NCBI GenBank assembly: GCA_947175045.1
Contig: CAMWLH010000172.1
Coordinates: 1 to 5,329, forward strand
Reading direction: 5' to 3'
Source: an uncultured Clostridia bacterium
Lineage (GTDB): Bacteria; Bacillota; Clostridia; Oscillospirales; Ruminococcaceae
DNA length: 5,329 nucleotides
The notes under the pieces were generated by a model. That model was not told the DNA's origin, searched no databases, and was given only the letters and a program-made list of their open reading frames with translations. Below, one piece after another: positions 1 through 4,989 of this stretch. Numbering within the stretch: position 1 is the first letter of the stretch; every line of letters begins with the position of its first letter. A program made the translations under genes and the position numbers.

Positions 1-613
1 GTCTATGGGTTCGATCTTTGCCGCGCTTACCGCCGTGTATGTTGGAGGGATCGAAAACGTAATTATGGTTTCTCCAACGCACGTTCCGTTTGAGGGAACG
101 ACAAAGAACGAAAAGCACATGACTGGTCACAGCGTCGCCACATGGCGGGGTGAGGATATTCCGTTTGTCAAGGCGGACTTTTCCAGGGTGCGCCCGTCAA
201 AATATCAAGATCACCCTGCCGCGGCACACAAGGTAATGGGAATGTGGGCGGCTTTTTTTGACGCTTATCAAGATAAAGAGCGAGAACAGCGGGCATTTCT
301 GCCGCTGGAAAAAACAAACGCTCGAATTCTTCTGATAGCGGGCGGCGCTGACGAAGCGTGGTGCGCGGAATATTCCGTGAACGCAATGAAAAAGTATCTT
401 GATGATAAAAAATATCCGTATGATTATAAGGCGGTCGTTTTTCCTAAGGTAAGCCACCTGACGGGAATGATGCCGAACAAAGAGCGCGAAAAGAATCTTT
501 ATCGAATGATACCGCTTATCGGACTGATGTATAAGAGCTTTGGAAAATACAGAAATGAATGTATAGAGGCTTTTGCACAGTCGGAAAGTGAAATTATTGA
601 TTTTGTTTCTTAG
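1..613 (+). CDS. alpha/beta hydrolase, BAAT/acyl-CoA thioesterase C-terminal type (5' end outside window)
   Basis: The reading frame is open from the window edge. The codon at 2-4 is Ser, followed by Met-Gly-Ser, which fits the nucleophile elbow GxSxG, so the true start lies upstream and the Met at position 5 is internal. After the elbow comes a strand ending VSPTHVPFEG, similar to the 'SP..v.feG' stretch of bile acid-CoA:amino acid N-acyltransferase/acyl-CoA thioesterase C-terminal domains. An acid-residue segment follows (ILLIAGGADEAW, Asp as the likely triad acid), then the His segment (FPKVSHLTG). All three triad elements are therefore visible in the expected order and spacing. The product would be a cytoplasmic serine hydrolase or acyltransferase acting on an acyl thioester or ester; the substrate is not readable. 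It ends 74 nt before the methyltransferase on the same strand, with no terminator between, so the two may be co-transcribed. A dienelactone-hydrolase-like enzyme is an alternative. Confidence 0.75.
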   Translation, partial: SMGSIFAALTAVYVGGIENVIMVSPTHVPFEGTTKNEKHMTGHSVATWRGEDIPFVKADFSRVRPSKYQDHPAAAHKVMGMWAAFFDAYQDKEREQRAFLPLEKTNARILLIAGGADEAWCAEYSVNAMKKYLDDKKYPYDYKAVVFPKVSHLTGMMPNKEREKNLYRMIPLIGLMYKSFGKYRNECIEAFAQSESEIIDFVS

Positions 614-675
614 GGGCGATAGCGGCAATATACAATGGCTTATCATGCTTGAAACTAATGGAATTGCAAAAAGAT

Positions 676-681
676 AGGGAG
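676..681 (+). promoter_or_regulatory. ribosome binding site that sets the methyltransferase start
   Basis: AGGGAG lies 6 nt before the ATG at 688. The same frame is open upstream, with a TTG at 649 and an ATG at 658, but neither has a comparable site in front of it. The protein from 688 begins MKKIQIQGVAET, a sensible N-terminus for the family. Confidence 0.8.
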
Positions 682-687
682 AAAAAG

Positions 688-1485
688 ATGAAAAAGATAC
701 AAATACAAGGTGTGGCGGAAACGATGTTGCAGACACTGTTTGCCCGTGCTGCATATTCCAAACAGAAAAATGCAAAGATTCATGATGAAAAAGCTCTAGA
801 GATAATATCCCGCATGGATTATGATTTTTCACTTGCGGGAGATGATGTCTTGATGTCTAAAGGGGTTATTGCCAGAACGATACTGCTTGACCGTATGGTG
901 GGTGATTTTATTCGGAAAAATCCAAAGGTGACGGTAATCAATATTGCCTGTGGAATGGATACAAGAGCATACAGGCTGAAAATCGGTTCCACAGTTCGCT
1001 GGTATAATATTGACCTCCCGGAAACGATAGAAGTCCGCCGCCGCTTTCTTGAGGAAAACGGGCATATTTCCATGATTGCAAAATCAGCAATGGACAAAAG
1101 ATGGGCGGATGAAATAGAAGAACCAAAAGGCAGGGCGTTGATTATCATAGAGGGATTGGTCATGTATCTGTCAGAACAGGACGTGAAGCAGATACTCTCA
1201 ATTATCAGCAAGCGGTTTGAAAGAGCAGAAGTCATTATGGAGGTTATGAATCCGTGGGTAGTGAAAAATGTAAAAGAAAAGTCCATTGAGAAAACAAAGG
1301 CAAAGTTCACATGGGGTATCAAGTCTGGGAAGGAGCTGCAGCGTATCTCGCCGGATTACACATGGGTGCGGGATGTGAGTCTGGTGGAGGGAATGAAAAT
1401 CATCATGCCGGCGTATTATTTGTTCGGATGGATACCGGTGGTGAAAAATATTTCAAATAAGCTGGTTGTGCTAAGAAAGGGATGA
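688..1485 (+). CDS. class I SAM-dependent methyltransferase, leucine carboxyl methyltransferase (LCM)/COG3315-like
   Basis: The 265-residue protein carries the signature motifs of the LCM-type methyltransferases that include protein-phosphatase carboxyl methyltransferases and polyketide O-methyltransferases. Motif I is VINIACGMDTRAYRL (residues 83-97), the SAM-binding loop with the family's G.DTR. The acidic strand-2 motif is WYNIDLPETIEVRR (105-118), with Asp109 expected to contact the SAM ribose. The motif IIIEGLVMYL (152-161) matches the family's 'EG..MYL' block. No signal peptide or membrane segment is seen, so it should be cytoplasmic. The length is normal for bacterial members. The substrate is unknown; carboxyl or hydroxyl O-methylation is the family expectation. 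It follows the BAAT-like hydrolase on the same strand and converges with a truncated ATC-hydrolase-like gene, with only about 16 nt between their recognisable ends and no terminator visible. Confidence 0.88.
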   Translation: MKKIQIQGVAETMLQTLFARAAYSKQKNAKIHDEKALEIISRMDYDFSLAGDDVLMSKGVIARTILLDRMVGDFIRKNPKVTVINIACGMDTRAYRLKIGSTVRWYNIDLPETIEVRRRFLEENGHISMIAKSAMDKRWADEIEEPKGRALIIIEGLVMYLSEQDVKQILSIISKRFERAEVIMEVMNPWVVKNVKEKSIEKTKAKFTWGIKSGKELQRISPDYTWVRDVSLVEGMKIIMPAYYLFGWIPVVKNISNKLVVLRKG

Positions 1486-2011
1486 AATCTATGTGGTGAC
1501 GTTTGCACATTGCCGGAGTGATCTCGGAAATTCCCCATTGTTTATATAAATGCAAAATTCCGCAGGTCATGAACTTCACCGTGTATTCCATGACCGATTT
1601 TCCCGCTTCGTAGGTGTACCGCCACGAATACGGATTGTTGTCGCGCACGCTTTGTTTTGCGTTCTCGGCGAGCGCCTGCTGTCCCTTGCGCGTGTAATTC
1701 CTCTCGCCGACTACCTTTTTGAGCATGATCTTATTATTCATGACCGCTTCCCAATTGAATATGATCAGCTGTTCCACCGGCGGCTTTTCTTCAAGCGAAA
1801 GATAGATCGAGCCGAATATCGAGGCAAGGATCAGATTTGAGAAAAATCTGTTGTGCGGATCTTGTGTGCCCAAGAGCATCTCCTTGTATTTCTTGTGAGC
1901 CTTTTTCATCACCTCGCCGCCGTTTGAGATGTGCAGGATATCCTCCAGCCCGCGTTTGTAGTCGCCGCTGAACACCTTCCAGAAAAGACGCTCCATCAAT
2001 CCGTATTTCAT
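1403..2011 (-). pseudogene. ATC-hydrolase-like protein (copy A), 3'-truncated; reading frame runs on antisense into the methyltransferase
   Basis: The ATG at 2011 is preceded by GAGGTG and lies 13 nt after the stop of copy B, so the pair should be co-translated. Residues 1-170 resemble clostridial proteins annotated as L-2-amino-thiazoline-4-carboxylic acid hydrolase-like: MKYGLMERLFWKVFSGDYK at the start, NPYSWRYTYEAG near 126-137, then a Cys at 150 and Cys169 in TPAMCK. In copies B and C the matching region continues as CxxD, then a T..G segment and a final C-[DE]-Y block. Here those last ~35-40 residues are missing. After Lys170 the frame continues for about 32 codons that are only the antisense of the methyltransferase 3' end. 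The resulting 202-aa ORF is by chance near full family length and would pass automatic annotation as intact. It lacks the second conserved block and is probably non-functional. Confidence 0.7.
1486..1501. other. probable recombination or deletion junction between convergent genes
   Basis: The methyltransferase stop codon ends at 1485. Family-like coding sequence of the opposing ATC-hydrolase-like gene stops at about 1502, just after its conserved Cys (codon 169) and the following Lys. No terminator, spacer or missing C-terminal coding sequence is found in the 16 nt between. This is where sequence of two origins appears to meet. The exact breakpoint is inferred from where family resemblance ends. 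Confidence 0.55.
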
Positions 2012-2024
2012 AAGATCACCTCAT

Positions 2025-2687
2025 TTATTTTGATCCCTTATCGTTCAGCGCTTCGGGAGACTTATCCCCCACATACCAATATTCGCATTTTCCGTCGCCG
2101 TCGGAGAGTGTGCTGTGACGAATTAAATGTGCGTGGAATTTCTTTGCGACGATCTGATCCGACGCGCACATGAACGGCAGAATATCCATATATCCGTGCT
2201 TTTGCGCGAACTCGTAAAGCAGACAGGAATCAAAAACCAAAGAGAAACCCGTTTCGTGTTTTGCGGGATTTAACCTGATCTTCCAGGTGTTTCCCCACTT
2301 GCCGCCGCGATATTTATCCGCTTTCTTTTTGTAACCGTTCACAAAACGATAAAGCAAATTCATAAGCCATTTTTTCTTGTAATATTTATTCATATCGATC
2401 TTGTCCAGCATAGCGAACTGCTTTGCCATTACTTCATTGAAAAGAATGTTGAAGTCCTCGGAGTTAAAATTGCGGTCCACCGCCTCATAGAATGCGCACA
2501 TCGCATAGCAGAGCGTTAGATTAGATGACATCATATTCGCGCTGCCGCCAAGATCGCCCTCCTCGCTAAGCCATTTGTTATACAGCCTTTCGACCTTGAG
2601 CCAGCGCTTGTGGGTCTCGATTTCGGTATAGCGTGAACGCAAAAAATTCAGCGCTGCGGGCTTTAATTTTTTTAGGTTTTTATCCAT
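2025..2687 (-). CDS. ATC-hydrolase-like protein (copy B), L-2-amino-thiazoline-4-carboxylic acid hydrolase family
   Basis: This is an intact 220-residue protein. The ATG at 2687 has AAAGGGGA 6 nt upstream, which settles the start. The C-terminal half carries the family pattern shared with the other two copies: a WKIRL strand (135-139), Cys155, then LPFMCASD (170-177, with Cys174 and Asp177), LIRHSTLSDGDG (188-199) and CEYWY (201-205). The N-terminal half is helical and charged, without signal peptide or membrane segments, so a cytoplasmic location is expected. The founding family enzyme opens the thiazoline ring of ATC on the route to cysteine, but these clostridial relatives are diverse and the substrate here is unknown. 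The conserved cysteines and Asp are candidates for the active site or for metal binding, which is inference. It is followed 13 nt later by truncated copy A and preceded by the membrane-protein remnant. Confidence 0.75.
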   Translation of the reverse strand: MDKNLKKLKPAALNFLRSRYTEIETHKRWLKVERLYNKWLSEEGDLGGSANMMSSNLTLCYAMCAFYEAVDRNFNSEDFNILFNEVMAKQFAMLDKIDMNKYYKKKWLMNLLYRFVNGYKKKADKYRGGKWGNTWKIRLNPAKHETGFSLVFDSCLLYEFAQKHGYMDILPFMCASDQIVAKKFHAHLIRHSTLSDGDGKCEYWYVGDKSPEALNDKGSK

Positions 2688-2752
2688 TGAAATTCCCCTT
2701 TCCGCTGCGGTTCGCTAAAAGACAAATTAACCGCACGATACTTTTCATTTTG

Positions 2753-3040
2753 TTAAGTCCTTTCATTCCTTTTCAGAATCATCAGCAAACCTCCGAACAT
2801 CCAGAGATTTCCGAGGTTTATCCAACCGGCTGTCAGCGCGTTCGTCAGCGGAACGTTCGGGAGCTTCAGAACCATCGCCGCCAGCAAACCGAAAAGCGGA
2901 TTAAATATCCACGCCCGTTTCGGAAGCGGAGTAAATCCCTTTGCAAACGCTTTGATATGTACCGTAATCAGCACGACATAGAAGATCAGAAACAATATCG
3001 CTGCGGGAATCAAAAAATACAATATAAATTTGCTTTTTTC
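2753..3040 (-). pseudogene. 3' half of a multi-pass membrane protein gene, fused out of frame to a hydrolase remnant
   Basis: From about 3040 the minus strand encodes 95 residues of clear membrane-protein character: a hydrophobic segment FILYFLIPAAILFLIFYVV, a link containing GFTPLPKRAW, a second hydrophobic stretch IFNPLFGLLAAMVL, and a third, NLGNLWMFGGLLMIL, before a basic tail and stop. The pattern (PLP..., FNPL, GW-N-GN-WMFGG) resembles the C-terminal half of small uncharacterised clostridial membrane proteins, possibly the DUF6796 type, at low certainty. It has no start of its own: an in-frame ATG at 3106 exists, but the codons between it and about 3043 are only the shadow of the upstream hydrolase. 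The N-terminal half is missing. The join lies at or next to an A6 tract (minus strand) at 3034-3039. Confidence 0.65.
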
Positions 3041-3480
3041 TGGCTCTCGATCATTTTTTTGAGATGATCGTATGCCTCGGCGCTCATATTTTTCGATAAT
3101 GAGCATGTGTTTGAAAGAACCATTCCTTCAATGATCTCGGGATAATTTTTCGCAATTATTTGAGCCACGATCCCGCCCAGCGACTGCCCGACAAGCCAGA
3201 CCTTTTCATTAAGCTTTTTCAGAAGCTCCGCGACTGCCGCGGCAAACTCCGCGTTATTCTCAAACCGGATCTGATAATCAAATGTTATCACGGAAAAATC
3301 CCTCGCAAATCTTTCAAAATGCAGATAAAACAGATCGGACAGACCTATCCCGCCCGTAAGTAAGACGATCGTCGCTTTTCCGTTCGGATTTTTATAATAT
3401 CGGTAAGCAAAGGATTTGCCGCCGCTTAACGTCATTTTTTGGATCGGATATTTTTCATAAAATTCTTCTAAACCGTTCAT
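3010..3480 (-). pseudogene. alpha/beta hydrolase, 3'-truncated (nucleophile elbow present, Asp and His regions lost)
   Basis: The ATG at 3480 overlaps the TGA of the preceding gene (ATGA) and has GGAGGA 5 nt upstream, so it is translationally coupled. The protein begins like an alpha/beta hydrolase: LLTGGIG (40-46) as the oxyanion-hole strand, VITFDYQ (64-70), and VWLVGQSLGGIVAQ (94-107) with Ser100 as nucleophile. Family-like sequence runs through the helix AYDHLKKMIESQKK to residue 149 and then stops at TGA after six unrelated residues. Full-length relatives are about 250-270 residues, so roughly the last 100 residues with the catalytic acid and His are gone. The coding region past the junction belongs to a membrane protein in the -1 frame. 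Inactive as a hydrolase unless the missing part is an assembly error. Confidence 0.75.
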
Positions 3481-4088
3481 TGTTTTCCTCCATAAATATA
3501 AAATTTATTTCTGAATATATAATCGCACATCTTGCCGCCTGTGCCTAACTGTTCTGTGTACAAAAATGCTGCGCCCGGCATATCCGAATATAAAAGGTCG
3601 TCCACACCGCAGAATACTTTTGTAAGCTCGAAAATATTGTATTTTGCAAAAATTTTGCAGTAAATGCACTCCCTCGTAGTCATTGCAAATTCGGTTTTGT
3701 CCGTTTTCGGGTATTCGATTTTCCAACCATAGCCGCAGGTGAATTTAAATTTTGTCGGCATGGTAAGTTTCAAAAAAGGTACAAAAAACGGATTTTCCGA
3801 AAGCCGCCGCATTTTTTCGACCATTGGCTCAAGATATTTATACATAGCTTTTCGGACTTTTTCAATAGCTTCATCTCGGGAGCAGCTTTGCTCAAATAAA
3901 TCTTCAAATGCCAGTGCCGAAAATAAATTGCATAAATGTCCGTAATTTTTATTGTCGCAGTATTCACGGTTTTCACTGATATAACAGCTTATTTTATCTA
4001 TTACAAATTGCTTTGCGGACGTTTCCGAATTATTATACAGATTGGAAAATCTGCTTTTGGATACCATTTTTTCGGGTATGTATTTCAC
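3477..4088 (-). CDS. ATC-hydrolase-like protein (copy C), L-2-amino-thiazoline-4-carboxylic acid hydrolase family
   Basis: This is an intact 203-residue protein. The chosen start is GTG at 4088, with AGGGAGAG 9 nt upstream; an ATG seven codons later lacks a good site. The family pattern is complete in the C-terminal half: YGWKIEY (120-126), Cys141, then KVFCGVDD (157-164, with Cys160 and Asp163), a T.QLGTGG segment (178-185) and CDYIF (188-192). It lines up position by position with copy B and with the remaining part of copy A, although the sequences are strongly diverged, so these are old paralogues or separately acquired members rather than a recent tandem duplication. No membrane segment or signal peptide. 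The stop overlaps the start of the following hydrolase gene, implying joint expression. The reaction is unknown; ring-opening hydrolysis of a sulfur or nitrogen heterocycle is only the family-level suggestion. Confidence 0.75.
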   Translation of the reverse strand: MKYIPEKMVSKSRFSNLYNNSETSAKQFVIDKISCYISENREYCDNKNYGHLCNLFSALAFEDLFEQSCSRDEAIEKVRKAMYKYLEPMVEKMRRLSENPFFVPFLKLTMPTKFKFTCGYGWKIEYPKTDKTEFAMTTRECIYCKIFAKYNIFELTKVFCGVDDLLYSDMPGAAFLYTEQLGTGGKMCDYIFRNKFYIYGGKQ

Positions 4089-4109
4089 CCTTTGCCACTC
4101 TCCCTGTTT

Positions 4110-4437
4110 TTATTTGAACTGACCGTTCGGCTCACTTTCCAAACCGCAGCACTTCTTTACCTCGTCGACCCACCGCAATGGATAGCAGATCAGCAGCTCC
4201 TCATGCTGCATGTTATGGCGGCGGATATCGGGAGCCTTGAAGTGCTTGTTATACCGTTCAAGGTATTTGTCGCCCATTTTCACGGCATAGAAAACACGCG
4301 CGGTCGTATCGTGCACAAAAATGTCATCTTCAAACGGAGCGACCTGACTCGCCGAAATTCGCTCTCCAATGACAGCATGTTCCCGAAAGTAAAACGATCA
4401 CAGGCTTCGTCAAATTTCCGAATTCATAAAATTTCAC
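4110..4437 (-). pseudogene. alpha/beta hydrolase with large internal out-of-frame deletion
   Basis: The start is GTG at 4437, 3 nt after the stop of the HMA gene, with GAGAGGA 6 nt upstream inside that gene's last codons. Codons 1-30 read VKFYEFGNLTKPVIVLLSG, then TCCHWRANFGE, the N-terminal strand and oxyanion region of a clostridial alpha/beta hydrolase type. The frame then hits TGA at 4332-4330. In the neighbouring frame, from about 4345 to the TAA at 4110, is what looks like the C-terminus of the same kind of protein: APFEDDIFVHDTTARVFYAV, then KMGDKYLERYNKHF, and MQHEELLICYP, where the His fits the catalytic-His region. The middle, perhaps 150 codons with the Ser nucleophile, is absent. 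The 68-codon GTG-started ORF at 4316-4110 is only the tail of this gene. Assignment of both ends to one family rests on my recollection of related proteins. Confidence 0.65.
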
Positions 4438-4440
4438 AGA

Positions 4441-4695
4441 TTATCCTCTCTTGCCGAAAAGGCCTTTCTTTTCATAAGGCTCGCTGCTTACGGAAACAAC
4501 ATCATATCCCGCTTTCGAGATTGCGTTTTTTAGATCCTGCTCCGAAATATCGTTTTCGGCAATTATTACCGTTTGTTTTTTTGTGTGAGAACTCGTCACC
4601 TTTTTTACCGAGAATGCTTGTCGCACAGCGTCGTTAATATGTGCCTCGCACATTCCGCAAGCCATTCCCTCAATGCCTACTGTAATCTTTATCAT
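4441..4695 (-). CDS. heavy-metal-associated (HMA) domain protein, CopZ-like metallochaperone
   Basis: This 84-residue cytoplasmic protein is a single HMA ferredoxin-like fold. The metal site is GMACGMCEAH (10-19), matching the MxCxxC motif with Cys13 and Cys16. The rest follows the family's beta-alpha-beta-beta-alpha-beta order, ending in KAGYDVVSVSSEPY (61-74) and a short basic tail KKGLFGKRG. HMA proteins of this kind bind Cu(I) or other soft metals and pass them to partners. The variant with E-A-H after the second Cys is, as I recall, common in Clostridia, sometimes near iron-transport genes, so copper is not certain. It is the first gene of the minus-strand operon, directly behind a consensus promoter and two palindromes. 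AAGGAG lies 9 nt before the ATG. The next gene starts 3 nt after its stop. Confidence 0.88.
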   Translation of the reverse strand: MIKITVGIEGMACGMCEAHINDAVRQAFSVKKVTSSHTKKQTVIIAENDISEQDLKNAISKAGYDVVSVSSEPYEKKGLFGKRG

Positions 4696-4704
4696 GGAAA
4701 AATT

Positions 4705-4710
4705 CTCCTT
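4705..4710 (-). promoter_or_regulatory. ribosome binding site of the HMA gene
   Basis: The minus strand reads AAGGAG, 9 nt before the ATG at 4695. It lies between the start codon and the proximal palindrome, so both palindromes are in the untranslated leader rather than over the RBS. Confidence 0.75.
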
Positions 4711-4721
4711 TCATCAATTCG

Positions 4722-4737
4722 GTTAGTGTGCGCTAAC
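4722..4737. promoter_or_regulatory. operator-like palindrome, proximal copy (GTTAG-N6-CTAAC)
   Basis: The sequence GTTAGTGTGCGCTAAC is an inverted repeat with arms GTTAG/CTAAC, extended by flanking G and C to GGTTAG/CTAACC. It is one of two tandem copies in the leader of the HMA operon, with centres 21 bp apart. The GGTTAG half-site recalls DtxR-family iron-regulator boxes (classical consensus halves TTAGGTTAG), but the spacing differs, so the regulator is not identified. Confidence 0.65.
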
Positions 4738-4742
4738 CTTTG

Positions 4743-4758
4743 GTTAGCATTGGCTAAC
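4743..4758. promoter_or_regulatory. operator-like palindrome, distal copy (GTTAGC-N4-GCTAAC)
   Basis: GTTAGCATTGGCTAAC is a perfect inverted repeat with 6-bp arms and a 4-nt centre. It starts 10 bp downstream of the -10 element for minus-strand transcription, so a bound protein would cover the start site or block early elongation. With the proximal copy it forms a pair on the same face of the helix. Confidence 0.7.
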
Positions 4759-4768
4759 ACATATAATA

Positions 4769-4797
4769 ATTATAGCATAAGTTTTTCGGTTTGTCAA
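4769..4797 (-). promoter_or_regulatory. consensus sigma-A promoter of the HMA operon
   Basis: The minus strand carries TTGACA (4797-4792), a 17-nt spacer, and TATAAT (4774-4769), a perfect match to the housekeeping promoter. Transcription should begin near 4762, just before the distal palindrome. Such a strong promoter with operators directly downstream fits a repressed, inducible operon. Confidence 0.85.
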
Positions 4798-4921
4798 TCC
4801 GGAAGTAATGCTTTTATAGCCTTGTTTGTGCAAAAAATATAATTATCATCAATAAATGACGGATATTTTTATAATAAACGCCGAAAAAGCAAGAAATGGT
4901 ATTTTTCTCTTAAAAATCCTA

Positions 4922-4951
4922 TTGACAAATCACTCGAATTGGGTTTATAAT
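4922..4951 (+). promoter_or_regulatory. sigma-A promoter of the TetR-type gene
   Basis: The + strand has TTGACA (4922-4927) and TATAAT (4946-4951) with an 18-nt spacer. The start site should fall near 4958, inside the adjoining palindrome. The roughly 125 bp between this promoter and the divergent operon promoter (4798-4921) is AT-rich, and I see no gene or clear element in it. Confidence 0.8.
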
Positions 4952-4978
4952 ATAACAGTGCTATATAACGCTGTTATA
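4951..4978. promoter_or_regulatory. 28-bp palindrome, probable TetR autoregulatory operator
   Basis: The arms TATAACAG (4951-4958) and CTGTTATA (4971-4978) are perfect inverted repeats of 8 bp, and the 12-bp centre is also nearly symmetrical, giving 24 of 28 symmetric positions. It begins at the last base of the -10 hexamer and ends at the RBS, the usual place for TetR-family self-repression. Confidence 0.75.
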
Positions 4979-4984
4979 GAGGTG
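4979..4984 (+). promoter_or_regulatory. ribosome binding site that sets the GTG start of the TetR-type gene
   Basis: GAGGTG lies 5 nt before GTG at 4990. No ATG is available nearby in this frame, and the protein from 4990 starts right before the first helix of a TetR DNA-binding domain. Confidence 0.75.
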
Positions 4985-4989
4985 ATAAA

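Noticed and set aside
649..687. Upstream TTG start for the methyltransferase, adding 13 residues
   Set aside because: There is no ribosome binding site before the TTG, while AGGGAG is ideally placed before the ATG at 688.
197..832. A 211-codon minus-strand open frame
   Set aside because: It is antisense to the BAAT-like hydrolase and the 5' part of the methyltransferase, both of which have recognisable catalytic motifs. The translation is low-complexity and lacks an RBS.
2707..2734. GCGGTT...AACCGC inverted repeat as a terminator between the membrane remnant and copy B
   Set aside because: The stem is only 6 bp with a 16-nt loop, and no T tract follows on either strand. It is probably chance.
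3033..3039. AAAAAAG heptamer as a programmed -1 frameshift site joining hydrolase and membrane protein
   Set aside because: In the hydrolase frame the codons are AAA AAA GCA, so the heptamer is not in the X XXY YYZ register, and no stimulatory structure is evident. The missing catalytic half makes a deletion join more likely.
2633..3067. A 144-codon + strand open frame
   Set aside because: It is antisense to the membrane-protein remnant and the start of ATC-like copy B. The predicted protein is rich in Arg, Gln and Asn without domain character.
3936..4637. A 233-codon + strand open frame
   Set aside because: It runs antisense across the HMA gene, the hydrolase remnant and the start of ATC-like copy C, has no ribosome binding site, and its translation lacks family features. 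The minus-strand genes explain this DNA with good starts and motifs.
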